A DNA stretch of 64,000 nucleotides, taken from positions 1,984,001 to 2,048,000 of the forward strand of contig NZ_CP158480.1 of NCBI RefSeq assembly GCF_050920755.1, given 5' to 3'. Source of the stretch: Oligella sp050920755 (GTDB taxonomy: Bacteria; Pseudomonadota; Gammaproteobacteria; Burkholderiales; Burkholderiaceae_B). Positions 1 through 8,844 of this stretch are shown piece by piece. The first letter of the stretch is position 1, and every line of letters begins with the position of its first letter. The position numbers and the translations under genes are program-made. Under the pieces are notes generated by a model. That model ran no database searches, had not been told where the DNA came from, and saw only the letters and a program-made list of their open reading frames with translations.

Positions 1-245
1 TCAATATTAAAATAGCCCTCAGCGGGGATATTGGACTTAATAAAGTTCATATACGCTTCATCATGACAGCGTAAAATATCCTCCTCAGTGGCTTGAGGTG
101 CTTCCATCGCCGTCAGACACCAAATCAAATCCGTGGCACAAAGACGATCATGAATCGCTGCCAAACGCTTGGCCGACTCGGGATGCCAGCTGCGCATATC
201 GTGCAGGCTACAGTCCGGATGAGTAATATACAGCGTGTTGTCCAA
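1..245 (-). CDS. Histone deacetylase-like amidohydrolase, N-terminal part (cut by window edge)
   Basis: Eighty-one codons are visible and the gene runs off the left edge. The translation begins LDNTLYITHPDCSLHDM and continues with WHPESAKRLAAIHDRL. This is the N-terminal signature of the bacterial histone deacetylase / acetylpolyamine amidohydrolase superfamily (HP-x-C, HPE, RL-x-x-I), zinc hydrolases that remove acyl groups from polyamines or lysines. The only in-frame start is TTG at 245-243, preceded by GAGGAAG as ribosome binding site; an in-frame TGA lies at 257-255. The zinc-binding residues lie outside the window, so activity cannot be judged. The gene is divergent from mltB. The family call is fairly secure and the substrate unknown. 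Confidence 0.7.
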   Translation of the reverse strand, partial: MDNTLYITHPDCSLHDMRSWHPESAKRLAAIHDRLCATDLIWCLTAMEAPQATEEDILRCHDEAYMNFIKSNIPAEGYFNI

Positions 246-428
246 AACACTTCCTCAGTCTCAATGATGCAAATAATTTATCTTATCAACTCGATCTTAA
301 TATAGAGAACATTCAAATAAATTTAAGTATTTACCCTATGATTTTTTAGTAGACTATTATGATTTAATAATTGACTGGCAATAGCCCATGCTAGCCAGAA
401 ATTTATCCATTTTCTATACCCATTGATT

Positions 429-1541
429 ATGAAACTGAGCCATTTACTCCTTACCCCACTTGCAACAATTGTACTGAGCGCCTGCGCCGGCACTCCTTCT
501 AATGAATCACCGGCCAATCAACAACCCCGGCCCGATACACATAAGGTAGCGACCAACACCGCTACTCCTGCATCGAGCGCTACAGGGGTCAGTGCGGATT
601 TTGAAAGTCGTACCTTAAGTGCCGATAAGGGTCAGTTTATTCAGGAAGTGGCTGCCAACTATCAAATCCCTGCCAAGCATGTGGCCGGCTTGGTTAATTC
701 CGCACAAATTAATTCACAAACTCAACGCCTGATGGCACCCAGCGCCAAGCGACGAGTAAAGCGTTCATGGACGACTTACCGCAACCGTGTGATGGATCCT
801 ATCCGTATTCGCGGCGGCAAAAGCTTTATGCAGAGAAATGCCCGCACACTCAAACAGGTCGAGCAGCAATATGGTGTACCCAAGGAGATTATCGGTAGCA
901 TTATTGGGGTAGAGACGGTGTACGGTAAGTATATGGGTGATTTCAAACTACTGGATGCACTTTATACACTGGGCTTTTATCACCCCGATCCTAAGCGCCC
1001 GGATCGACACCAGTCCTTCCGTAATCAACTGGCTGCCTTAATTAAACTGGACCATCAGGGCAAATTAAATGCACAAACCGAGCTCGGTTCCTTTGCCGGT
1101 GCTACCGGTTTACCGCAGTTTATGCCGATTAGTATTATGCACTTCGCTGTAGACGGTGACGGCGACGGCCGCATTGATTTACGGCACAGTGAAATTGATG
1201 CCATTCACTCGGTGGCTAATTTCCTCGTTAAGCATGGTTGGCAACGCGGTATGCCGGTCTTTGCCCCGGCTACCCTACCTAAAAACCCCGCCTCTGTAGA
1301 GGGCAAGGGTTTAGAGCCGACATTAACTTGGCAGGAACTGCTGGCCCAAGGCTCGACGAGCAATACGGCTAATGCAGCTTGGATAAACGGCCGTGTCTTA
1401 GGGGTGATTAATCTGATGGACGAATCCAACGGCCGCAACGAATACCGCATTGCCACTCAAAATTTCTTTGCCATAACCAAATACAATAACAGCTACTTTT
1501 ATGCCGCTTCCGTGGCGGATTTTGCAGAGGCTTTAAAATAG
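429..1541 (+). CDS. mltB: Membrane-bound lytic murein transglycosylase B (lipoprotein)
   Basis: Cleaves the MurNAc-GlcNAc bond of peptidoglycan, forming 1,6-anhydroMurNAc at the inner face of the outer membrane. The N-terminus is a lipoprotein signal with lipobox LSAC, then a low-complexity Pro/Thr/Ala linker. The SLT_2 domain contains GVETVYGKYMG, whose Glu162 is the expected catalytic acid, followed by FAGATGLPQFMP and DGDGDGRIDL segments typical of MltB. About 370 residues is normal for the family. ATG 429 is preferred over an in-frame TTG at 423 because it gives a compact signal peptide. It is divergent from the deacetylase-like gene and its 3' end overlaps a small minus-strand frame. Confidence 0.93.
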   Translation: MKLSHLLLTPLATIVLSACAGTPSNESPANQQPRPDTHKVATNTATPASSATGVSADFESRTLSADKGQFIQEVAANYQIPAKHVAGLVNSAQINSQTQRLMAPSAKRRVKRSWTTYRNRVMDPIRIRGGKSFMQRNARTLKQVEQQYGVPKEIIGSIIGVETVYGKYMGDFKLLDALYTLGFYHPDPKRPDRHQSFRNQLAALIKLDHQGKLNAQTELGSFAGATGLPQFMPISIMHFAVDGDGDGRIDLRHSEIDAIHSVANFLVKHGWQRGMPVFAPATLPKNPASVEGKGLEPTLTWQELLAQGSTSNTANAAWINGRVLGVINLMDESNGRNEYRIATQNFFAITKYNNSYFYAASVADFAEALK

Positions 1542-1684
1542 CCGGCGTCGATTGTATCGATTAAAAGCAGGACCAGACCAGATCCGAAACACTCATCCAG
1601 AAGTTCGGATCCAGGTACATGGAATAAAACCATCAGCAGTATAAACAAGCCGCCACAGGCCAGGATAATTCGCAGTCCTTTCAT
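1499..1684 (-). CDS. Small hypothetical protein with one membrane segment
   Basis: I do not recognise this 61-residue frame. It begins MKGLRIILACGGLFILLMVLFHV, one hydrophobic segment that could be a membrane anchor or signal, followed by a short polar tail. The ATG lies five bases after the stop of the upstream MFS gene, which would allow translational coupling. Its last 43 bases overlap the 3' end of mltB on the other strand. It could be a real small membrane protein or a chance frame. No obvious ribosome binding site beyond coupling was seen. Confidence 0.3.
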   Translation of the reverse strand: MKGLRIILACGGLFILLMVLFHVPGSELLDECFGSGLVLLLIDTIDAGYFKASAKSATEAA

Positions 1685-1688
1685 CGGT

Positions 1689-2921
1689 TTAAGCAGTTAA
1701 GACAGCTTTCTGCCGCCGGTCAATAGCACGTTCTTTAATCGGCCAATTGGCCAACGTGGCCAAAACACTTAAAGCAATTGCCAGCAGCCACATCAAATCA
1801 TAATTACCGAATCGATCATAAAACATACCGCCCAGCCAAACGCCCAGGAAGGATCCCACTTGGTGACTGAAGAAGGCCAAGCCGCCCAGCATGGATAAAT
1901 GACGCACACCGAAAATCAAGGCAATTAAGGCATTCGTCGGAGGCACGGTCGATAGCCATATAAAACCCAAAGTCATTGAGAAAAGATAAACACTTAAGGA
2001 ACTAAGCGGCGCCAATAGGAAAAGACAGATAATCACGAGGCGTAAGGAATAAATACCCATCAGCAAATAGCGCTTTTGAAAGCGCTGACCCAACACCCCT
2101 ACTAAGTAGCTACCGAAAATATTAAATAAGCCGATTAAGGCCAAAGAAAAACTCGCCACCTCGGGACCTAAGCCAATATCCTTAAGATAACCGGGCAAAT
2201 GAACGGCAATAAAAACCACCTGAAAACCGCACACAAAATAGCCTGCAATTAACAGCACATAGCTCCGATAACTAAGCGCTTCCTTAAGCGCCGCCATAAT
2301 GCTCTGGTCACGCTCAGCATCGGTAGCGGTCGGTGTCCAAACAACCCTTTCGCGTAAAAAAGCCGCTAACGGAATAATCAATAATGACAGACAAGCCAAA
2401 ATCACTAAGGCACCCTGCCAGCCATTAATACTGATTAAACTATTAGACACCGGCAGCATCATAAACTGACCAAAAGAACCGGTCGCTGCAGCCACACCCA
2501 TGGCCCAAGAACGCTTAGAAGCACTGATATGGCGTCCGATAATGCCGAAAACAATAATATAGGTGGTTGCCGCTTGCGCTATCCCGGCAATCACCCCCGC
2601 CGTTAAAATAAACAGCAACGGCGTGGTGGCGTAAGCCATACCAAATAGCCCTAAGGCATAGCAAAGTGCACCGCCGACCATGATTTTAAAGGCACCGAAA
2701 CGATCCGCCAACATACCGGCGAAAATCCCCACTAAGCCCCAAACCAGATTCTGTACCGCCATGGCAAAGGAAAACACCTCCCTATCCCAACCATGCGCCT
2801 GACTGATCGGCAATAACCACAGACCGAAACCATGACGTATGCCGACGGATAAGGTGACGATTAATCCGCCGCAAAGCAGAATACGCCGCACCGAAAGTTG
2901 ATTCTGCACTACTAAAGCCAT
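1689..2921 (-). CDS. MFS transporter
   Basis: A roughly 410-residue protein with about twelve hydrophobic segments typical of the major facilitator superfamily. The motif between segments 2 and 3 is visible as GMLADRFGAFK, and a symmetrical DRFG follows late in the protein. The sequence resembles OFA/NarK-like and monocarboxylate-type carriers rather than drug pumps, but the substrate cannot be read from sequence. Two consecutive ATG codons occur at 2924 and 2921; the second has better spacing from GGAG. It lies downstream of pgsA on the same strand with a 30-base gap, at the end of the orn-acpS-nagZ-uvrC-pgsA series. Confidence 0.85.
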   Translation of the reverse strand: MALVVQNQLSVRRILLCGGLIVTLSVGIRHGFGLWLLPISQAHGWDREVFSFAMAVQNLVWGLVGIFAGMLADRFGAFKIMVGGALCYALGLFGMAYATTPLLFILTAGVIAGIAQAATTYIIVFGIIGRHISASKRSWAMGVAAATGSFGQFMMLPVSNSLISINGWQGALVILACLSLLIIPLAAFLRERVVWTPTATDAERDQSIMAALKEALSYRSYVLLIAGYFVCGFQVVFIAVHLPGYLKDIGLGPEVASFSLALIGLFNIFGSYLVGVLGQRFQKRYLLMGIYSLRLVIICLFLLAPLSSLSVYLFSMTLGFIWLSTVPPTNALIALIFGVRHLSMLGGLAFFSHQVGSFLGVWLGGMFYDRFGNYDLMWLLAIALSVLATLANWPIKERAIDRRQKAVLTA

Positions 2922-2951
2922 CATTTACTCCACGCCTGTGCGGCTAAAAAA

Positions 2952-3551
2952 CTACTTTTTATCGACGTGCTTTAAGGCAGGCCAAGCCTTACTTAAATAA
3001 TAAAACATGGACCATAGCGTCAGAAAGGCCGCTAAAAAGATCAACACATCGCCCACCAATACCAGATTGATGCCGCAGACCGTCTGATAAATCATCAAAC
3101 ATGGAATCGCCGCCATTTGCGCTGCGGTTTTAAACTTACCCAATTGATTCACGGCCACACTATTACGTGCGCCGACACTCGCCATCCACTCACGCAACGC
3201 GGAAATGGTTAATTCACGGCCAATGATAATCAGAGCGATATAGGACTCCACACGCCCTAAATCCAACAAAACCAACAAAGCGGCACAGACCATCAGCTTA
3301 TCCGCTACCGGATCTAGAAAAGCACCAAAGGCGGAGGTCTGCCCCCAACGTCGTGCCAAATAGCCGTCCAGCCAATCGGTAATGGCTGCGACCACAAAGG
3401 CAGTGGCACCCAGCCAATCGCGCAAATGCACATTTAAGCCCTCAATCGGCAGGTAATATAAGCCGATCACCACGGGAATCATGGCGATTCTAAGCCAAGT
3501 AAGAATAATGGGTATGTTCATAGATTTCATAGCAGCTATATTATCATTCAA
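2952..3551 (-). CDS. pgsA: CDP-diacylglycerol-glycerol-3-phosphate 3-phosphatidyltransferase
   Basis: Makes phosphatidylglycerophosphate from CDP-diacylglycerol and glycerol-3-phosphate in the inner membrane, the first committed step to phosphatidylglycerol and cardiolipin. The CDP-alcohol phosphotransferase signature is complete: DWLDGYLARRWG followed by GAFLDPVADK, with all the Asp residues that bind metal and substrate. Several hydrophobic segments surround it. Other in-frame ATGs occur at 3530 and 3521, and the family consensus begins near MNIPIILTWLR, so the true start may be 3521. It follows uvrC closely on the same strand, a common pairing in Burkholderiales. Confidence 0.95.
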   Translation of the reverse strand: MNDNIAAMKSMNIPIILTWLRIAMIPVVIGLYYLPIEGLNVHLRDWLGATAFVVAAITDWLDGYLARRWGQTSAFGAFLDPVADKLMVCAALLVLLDLGRVESYIALIIIGRELTISALREWMASVGARNSVAVNQLGKFKTAAQMAAIPCLMIYQTVCGINLVLVGDVLIFLAAFLTLWSMFYYLSKAWPALKHVDKK

Positions 3552-3573
3552 ATGGCCGAGTTAAGCTAAAAAA

Positions 3574-5403
3574 TCAACGTAAAGCATCGTAAATACGTTG
3601 CGCCATTTGCCGGGAAATACCTTCGACCGACGCCAGATCATCAACACTGGCATTAACCACCCCGTTAAAGCCGCCAAAGCGGGCCAAAAGACGCTGACGA
3701 CGCTTAGGCCCCACGCCCTCAATCTCCTCCAGGCGGGACACATTACGTGTCTTGGCACGCCGACTGCGCATACCGGTAATGGCAAAGCGGTGCGCTTCAT
3801 CACGAATCTGCGCAATTAATAACAAGGCTTTAGAGGTGATACCCAATTCCACCGGTGGCCGCTCATCGGCAAAAATCAGCGTTTCCAGACCAACCTTACG
3901 ATCCTCGCCTTTGGCCACACCGACAATCATGGAAATATCAATGCCCAAATCGGTAAACACCTGACGAGCGACCTCTACCTGCCCCTTGCCCCCATCAATT
4001 AAGACCAGATTAGGCATGGATTCGGACTCATAGCCGCGCGCATAGCGACGCTGTAACACCTGACGCATGGCGGCGTAATCATCACCTCCGGTAATGCCGG
4101 CAATATTATAGCGGCGATAAAATGAGGGCTGCATCTCATGATTTTGATAAACCACACAGGAAGCCTGTGTGGCCTCGCCATGGCTATGGCTGATATCAAA
4201 ACACTCAATCCTTAATTGCGCCAAAGCTTCCGGATCCAAATCAAAGCCCAAAAGCTCAGCCAAGGCCTGCGTGCGTTCCTGCATCTGACCGGACTCTGCT
4301 GCGCGTCGTTGCAGTGCCAGTTGGGCATTACGTTGCGCCTGCTCCAACCAATTCCTACGCATCCCGCCGGGACGTGTTATCACCTGTGGACGCGCTCTAC
4401 CCTCAGCCTTTAAGAGCAACAACAGCTCCGGATCGGGTAAGGGATGTGAACAAATCAGCAGCGGCGGTAATTGATGCTCTAAATAATGACCGGCAATGAA
4501 AGCGGCAAGAATTTCTCCGGCCTCGTCACCATTAACATGGGTGGGGAATATCGGCTTATCACCTAAATGACGGCCTGCCCTAATCATGGCTAAGTTAACG
4601 CAATACGCCCCCTCAAAAGCTTCGACCGCAATCACATCCACATCCGCCTCATCGGTCGACTCCATGGCCTGTTGCTGCATTAACGTCGCCAAGGCTCGCA
4701 TTTGGTCACGAAACATGGCCGCCCGCTCAAAGGCCAAATCACTTGAAGCTTTAAGCATTTTAGCCTCTAAATTTTGCAGCACTTCGTTAGATTCACCATG
4801 CAACACCTTTACCGCATGCGCCACGTCGGCATGATACTCTTCTTTAGAAATCAATCCCACACAGGGACCGGAGCAACGCTGAATCTGATAGAGCAAACAG
4901 GGTCGGGAACGATTGGCATAGACACTATCCTCACAGGTACGTAACCTGAAGATTTTCTGCAATAACTGCATGGTGTCACGCACCGCCCATGAATTGGGAT
5001 AAGGACCGAAAAACTGCCCCTCTTTATTGGTGGAACCGCGGTAATACACCATCCGCGGCGCCTCATGCTCGGTAAACATTAAATAGGGATAGGACTTATC
5101 ATCCCTAAATAAAATATTGTACTTCGGCTGTAAGCGCTTGATTAAATTAACCTCTAGAATCAAGGCCTCCGCTTCCGAGTCGGTGATGGTAATATCCACA
5201 TGATCCACCCGTGCCACCATATGAGCAATGCGCGGACTTTGTAAATTCTTTTGAAAGTATTGGGAAACCCGTTTTTTTAAATCCTTGGCTTTACCCACAT
5301 ACAAAACCTCCCCATCCTCCGCAATATGTCGATAGACACCGGGAAGATTGGGCAGATCTCTTAAAAAGCCTTGAATATCAAAAGACGATGACTCGGAACT
5401 CAT
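3574..5403 (-). CDS. uvrC: Excinuclease ABC subunit C
   Basis: Makes the two incisions around bulky DNA lesions handed over by UvrA/UvrB. The protein is 609 residues, a normal length. The N-terminal GIY-YIG nuclease domain shows LPGVYRHIAEDGEVLYVGKAKDL. A cysteine cluster (RTC, RPCLLYQIQRCSGPC) binds the Fe-S cluster. A UVR segment follows, then the RNase H-like endonuclease domain (FDISHSHGEATQAS, LVLIDGGKGQ) and a C-terminal helix-hairpin-helix pair (LEEIEGVGPKRRQRLLARFGG). It lies between nagZ and pgsA on the same strand. Confidence 0.97.
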   Translation of the reverse strand: MSSESSSFDIQGFLRDLPNLPGVYRHIAEDGEVLYVGKAKDLKKRVSQYFQKNLQSPRIAHMVARVDHVDITITDSEAEALILEVNLIKRLQPKYNILFRDDKSYPYLMFTEHEAPRMVYYRGSTNKEGQFFGPYPNSWAVRDTMQLLQKIFRLRTCEDSVYANRSRPCLLYQIQRCSGPCVGLISKEEYHADVAHAVKVLHGESNEVLQNLEAKMLKASSDLAFERAAMFRDQMRALATLMQQQAMESTDEADVDVIAVEAFEGAYCVNLAMIRAGRHLGDKPIFPTHVNGDEAGEILAAFIAGHYLEHQLPPLLICSHPLPDPELLLLLKAEGRARPQVITRPGGMRRNWLEQAQRNAQLALQRRAAESGQMQERTQALAELLGFDLDPEALAQLRIECFDISHSHGEATQASCVVYQNHEMQPSFYRRYNIAGITGGDDYAAMRQVLQRRYARGYESESMPNLVLIDGGKGQVEVARQVFTDLGIDISMIVGVAKGEDRKVGLETLIFADERPPVELGITSKALLLIAQIRDEAHRFAITGMRSRRAKTRNVSRLEEIEGVGPKRRQRLLARFGGFNGVVNASVDDLASVEGISRQMAQRIYDALR

Positions 5404-5423
5404 AGTACTGCGACGGATAAAAA

Positions 5424-6485
5424 CTACTCACAGCGATCAGCCATGGCGCTATCGAGAACTTGTCGCGCCTTAATATAACGCGCACCATTATGTAATTGCT
5501 GCCAATTCATAAAAGGCTCCTTAGGCATCAGATTCTGCAAGCGCTGCATGGACGCTGCCGAAGCCTGATGTTGCAAGCTCGCCAATAGTTCATCAGCCAA
5601 ATCCGGACGATTACAAACCAGTACCATATCACAACCCGCGGCAAAAGCCGCATCGGCCCGCTCTAAAATACCGCCGACAACAGAGGCACCCTCCATGGTT
5701 AAATCATCTGAAAAAACCATGCCGTCATAACCCATACGCTGACGCAAAATCTCTTGAATCCAGAATTTAGAGAAACCCGCCGGCATCGCATCCACTTTTT
5801 TGTAAATCACGTGTGCGGGCATCAGTGAAGGCAGCTTTTGACCTAAAGCCACATAGGGCTGAATATCCTCTTGCCAAATCTCATCAAATTCGCGCTCATC
5901 TACCGGGATCGCCACATGCGAATCCGCTTCCACAAAACCGTGACCGGGGAAATGCTTACCACAAGCAGCCATACCGGCCTCGGCCAAACCCTCAATTAAG
6001 GCAGCGGAGAGCCTTGCCACAATCTCCGGATCACGATGAAAGGCTCGATTACCGATGACCTCGCTCGCTCCGTAATCCAAATCCAAAACCGGTGTAAAGG
6101 AAAAATCCACACCGCAAGCACGCAACTCGGCGGCCAGAATAAAACCCACCTCATGCGCCAATGCTAAAGCCGCCGCCGAATCACGATCCCACAGCTCACC
6201 TAATTCACGCATCGCCGGTAAAGGCGTAAAGCCCTCGGTGCGACAGCGCTGAACCCGCCCACCCTCATGGTCAATCGCAATCAGTAAGGGCTGCTCACGC
6301 ACCTCATGAATCTGCCGGCATAACTCACTTAACTGATTAGGATCCTGATAATTACGTGCAAATAAAATCACCGCACCGACTTGGGGATTTTTAAGACGCT
6401 CAATCTCGTGGCTCTGTAAGCATAAGCTCTCCACATCCACCATCACAGGGCCTAAGGCCGCATTTGAATTGTTATTTTCTGACAT
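5424..6485 (-). CDS. nagZ: Beta-N-acetylhexosaminidase (cytosolic, peptidoglycan recycling)
   Basis: Family 3 glycoside hydrolase that removes GlcNAc from imported GlcNAc-1,6-anhydroMurNAc peptides. The signature KHFPGHGFVEADSH carries the His/Asp pair used as acid-base, and VFSDDLTMEGA contains the nucleophile Asp. The N-terminal DVESLCLQSHEIERL is typical. There is no signal peptide, as expected for a cytosolic enzyme. It follows acpS with an 18-base gap, an arrangement familiar from beta-proteobacteria, and it complements the mltB function encoded nearby. Confidence 0.95.
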   Translation of the reverse strand: MSENNNSNAALGPVMVDVESLCLQSHEIERLKNPQVGAVILFARNYQDPNQLSELCRQIHEVREQPLLIAIDHEGGRVQRCRTEGFTPLPAMRELGELWDRDSAAALALAHEVGFILAAELRACGVDFSFTPVLDLDYGASEVIGNRAFHRDPEIVARLSAALIEGLAEAGMAACGKHFPGHGFVEADSHVAIPVDEREFDEIWQEDIQPYVALGQKLPSLMPAHVIYKKVDAMPAGFSKFWIQEILRQRMGYDGMVFSDDLTMEGASVVGGILERADAAFAAGCDMVLVCNRPDLADELLASLQHQASAASMQRLQNLMPKEPFMNWQQLHNGARYIKARQVLDSAMADRCE

Positions 6486-6503
6486 AATCTGCCTTTTAAA
6501 AAA

Positions 6504-6947
6504 CTATACTTTACGCTCTACAATCACTAAGGCCATGGCCACATCGGACTCATCCGTTAAAGACACATGAGCGGCACCGAAACGCGCCTCATACCACTGC
6601 TTTAACTCTCCGCTTAACACCACCATAGGCTTACCGCTCGGCGCATTAAGCGTCTGCATTGCCGACCAACGCATGGGCGAACGGATACCTAAACCGACGG
6701 CTTTGGAAAAGGCCTCTTTGGCAGCAAAACGGGTGGCTAAAAAAGTAATACCCCGATGCAGGTCGCGCGCATAGCGACGCTCGAATTTTTCACGTTCACC
6801 CGCCCCCAGAATGCGCTTCAAAAAACGCTCACCATGACGTTCAAAGCTCTTTTGAATACGACTAATATAAATCAAATCCATACCAATACCGGCAATGGCT
6901 GCCGCCACCGGTGTTTGCTGCGAATCTAAGCGTCGGGGATCAAGCAT
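6504..6947 (-). CDS. acpS: Holo-[acyl-carrier-protein] synthase
   Basis: Transfers 4'-phosphopantetheine from CoA to Ser of acyl carrier protein. The core signature is present: GIGMDLIYISRI with the magnesium-binding Asp, and FAAKEAFSKAVG with the catalytic Glu and Lys. The family normally starts just before GIGxDL; this protein carries about 22 extra residues (MLDPRRLDSQQTPVAAAIA). ATG 6947 is preferred over GTG at 6956/6953 because GGTGGTG sits five bases upstream of it. The orn stop lies at 6957-6959. Either the extension is real or a weaker start closer to the core is used. Confidence 0.93.
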   Translation of the reverse strand: MLDPRRLDSQQTPVAAAIAGIGMDLIYISRIQKSFERHGERFLKRILGAGEREKFERRYARDLHRGITFLATRFAAKEAFSKAVGLGIRSPMRWSAMQTLNAPSGKPMVVLSGELKQWYEARFGAAHVSLTDESDVAMALVIVERKV

Positions 6948-6956
6948 TATCACCAC

Positions 6957-7508
6957 CTACATGGGTAATTTTAAAAAATTATCACGATAGTGCTTCAGCT
7001 CCTCAATGGACTCATAAATATCTGCTAAAGCCTCGTGTCGACCCTTTTTGACAATACCGCGATAAACCTCGGGATTCCAACGTCGGGCCAATTCCTTAAG
7101 CGTACTGACATCAAGGGTTCGATAATGAAAAAAGCGCTCAAACTCGGGCATATACTTAAACATAAAGCGACGATCCTGACTCACCGTATTGCCACAGAGC
7201 GGTGAAGCGCCCTTATTAACATATTGACTTAAAAAGTCGATCAATTGCTTTTCGGCTTCCGCCTCGGTAACGGTTGAGGCTCTCACACGCTCGGTTAAAC
7301 CGGTGCGGGCGTGAGTGGTAGTATTCCACTCATCCATGGCATTTAATACCTCGTCCGGTTGATGAATGGCAATCACCGGTCCCTCGGCCACCACCGTCAA
7401 ATCCGACTCCGTCACCACCACCGCAACTTCCAACACTCGTTCAATTTCCGGATCCAAACCACTCATTTCCATATCCAACCAAACTAAACGAAGGTCTCTT
7501 GACGTCAT
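6957..7508 (-). CDS. orn: Oligoribonuclease
   Basis: 3'-5' exoribonuclease of the DEDDh family that degrades 2-5 nt RNA and pGpG from c-di-GMP turnover. The first motif WLDMEMSGLDPE gives the Asp and Glu. The second Asp lies in SQDRRFM. The final motif HEALADIYESIEELKHYR gives the His and Asp. At 183 residues it is full length. It is divergent from the M48 protease gene, with about 70 bases between, and is the first gene of the minus-strand series acpS-nagZ-uvrC-pgsA. Confidence 0.96.
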   Translation of the reverse strand: MTSRDLRLVWLDMEMSGLDPEIERVLEVAVVVTESDLTVVAEGPVIAIHQPDEVLNAMDEWNTTTHARTGLTERVRASTVTEAEAEKQLIDFLSQYVNKGASPLCGNTVSQDRRFMFKYMPEFERFFHYRTLDVSTLKELARRWNPEVYRGIVKKGRHEALADIYESIEELKHYRDNFLKLPM

Positions 7509-7575
7509 AAATACTTCCTTTAATTTACTATAATGCTAGTATTGTCGCACAGAACTATTATTTATACTGAATGCC

Positions 7576-8844
7576 ATGCAAGCACATCACTTTACATTTT
7601 TATTTATCACTTTAATTGTTGTCGATTTTGCCATTCACACTTGGTTGAATATTCGCCAAATCCGCTATATCTCCAAGCATGCCACGGCCGTGCCGGCGGA
7701 GTTTGCCGAGCAGATTAGTTTAAAAAGTCATCAACGCGCTGCCCGCTACAGTCTGGAGCGTTTAAGACTCAGTCAAATACAGTTGTTCTATGACGTGGTG
7801 GTGCTGTTGGCGCTGACCATCTTGGGCGGTATTAATTGGCTCTATCAGGCGTTTGGCTTGGCATCAGAACCCGGCCTTATTAAATCGGTATTATTTATTA
7901 TCACTGTACAGGTAATTTTAAGTATTTTAGGTTTGCCCTTTGCTATTTACAAAACCTTTAGGCTTGAACAAAAATATGGCTTTAACCGAACCACACCCGG
8001 ATTGTTTATTAAGGATACGCTGATTAGCGGAGCCATCTCGCTCGTTTTGGGTGGTGCGATTTTATGGGCTATTTTATATATTATGCAGAGCACCGAGCAA
8101 TGGTGGTTCTGGGCTTGGTTAGTGGTACTGGCCTTTATGGCGATTATGATGTATGTATCACCAACGTGGTTAATGCCTTTATTTAATAAATTCACGCCTT
8201 TGGATGAGGGCGAGGTTAAGCAAAAAATCGAAAGCCTTGCTAATCGTTGTGATTTTGAGCTAAACGGTCTATTTGTTATGGACAGTTCCAAGCGCAGCTC
8301 GCACGGCAATGCTTTTTTCACCGGTTTCGGTAAGAACCGCCGCATCGTCTTTTTTGATACCCTACTGAATAAATTGGGTGCTAATGAGATTGAAGCGATT
8401 ATGGCGCACGAGTTGGGTCACTTTAAGCATAAGCATATTATTAAACGCTTAGCGCTGATGATTATCGGCAGTTTTTTCTTTTTTGCTTTATTAGGCTATA
8501 TCAGCGATAAAACATGGTTCTACGAGGGTTTGGGCGTGAGCTTAGGTGCACAAAGCAATTATCACGCATTGACCTTGGTGCTTTTTGCGCTGGTGATACC
8601 AAGCTTTACGTTTTGGTTAACGCCCCTCAATAGCCGCTTATCACGCCGTGATGAATTTGAGGCGGATGCCTTTGCGGCTAAGCATAGCGATGCCAATGAT
8701 CTCATTTCGGCTCTCGTAAAGCTCTACGATGATAATGCCAGTACCCTCACGCCGGATCCGGTATTTTCAGCCTATTATGACAGCCATCCGCCGGCCGTGA
8801 TTCGGATTCAACACCTTAAGGGCTTGATGGGAGCAACGGCATGA
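7576..8844 (+). CDS. M48 family metalloprotease (Ste24/CAAX-protease-like), membrane bound
   Basis: An integral membrane zinc protease of 422 residues. The zinc motif HELGH lies in EAIMAHELGHFKHKH. The third ligand Glu is in RRDEFEADAFA, the Ste24-type C-terminal motif. Several membrane segments precede and one follows the catalytic loop, as in CAAX prenyl protease 1. Bacteria lack prenylated CAAX proteins, so the role is probably membrane protein quality control; this is inference. Its stop overlaps the rsgA start by four bases (ATGA), so the two are translationally coupled. The orn / M48 / rsgA neighbourhood is common in beta-proteobacteria. Confidence 0.9.
   Translation: MQAHHFTFLFITLIVVDFAIHTWLNIRQIRYISKHATAVPAEFAEQISLKSHQRAARYSLERLRLSQIQLFYDVVVLLALTILGGINWLYQAFGLASEPGLIKSVLFIITVQVILSILGLPFAIYKTFRLEQKYGFNRTTPGLFIKDTLISGAISLVLGGAILWAILYIMQSTEQWWFWAWLVVLAFMAIMMYVSPTWLMPLFNKFTPLDEGEVKQKIESLANRCDFELNGLFVMDSSKRSSHGNAFFTGFGKNRRIVFFDTLLNKLGANEIEAIMAHELGHFKHKHIIKRLALMIIGSFFFFALLGYISDKTWFYEGLGVSLGAQSNYHALTLVLFALVIPSFTFWLTPLNSRLSRRDEFEADAFAAKHSDANDLISALVKLYDDNASTLTPDPVFSAYYDSHPPAVIRIQHLKGLMGATA

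Noticed and set aside
93..305. A 70-residue plus-strand frame at the left edge
   Set aside because: It is the complement of the deacetylase-like gene, whose minus-strand translation has clear family motifs.
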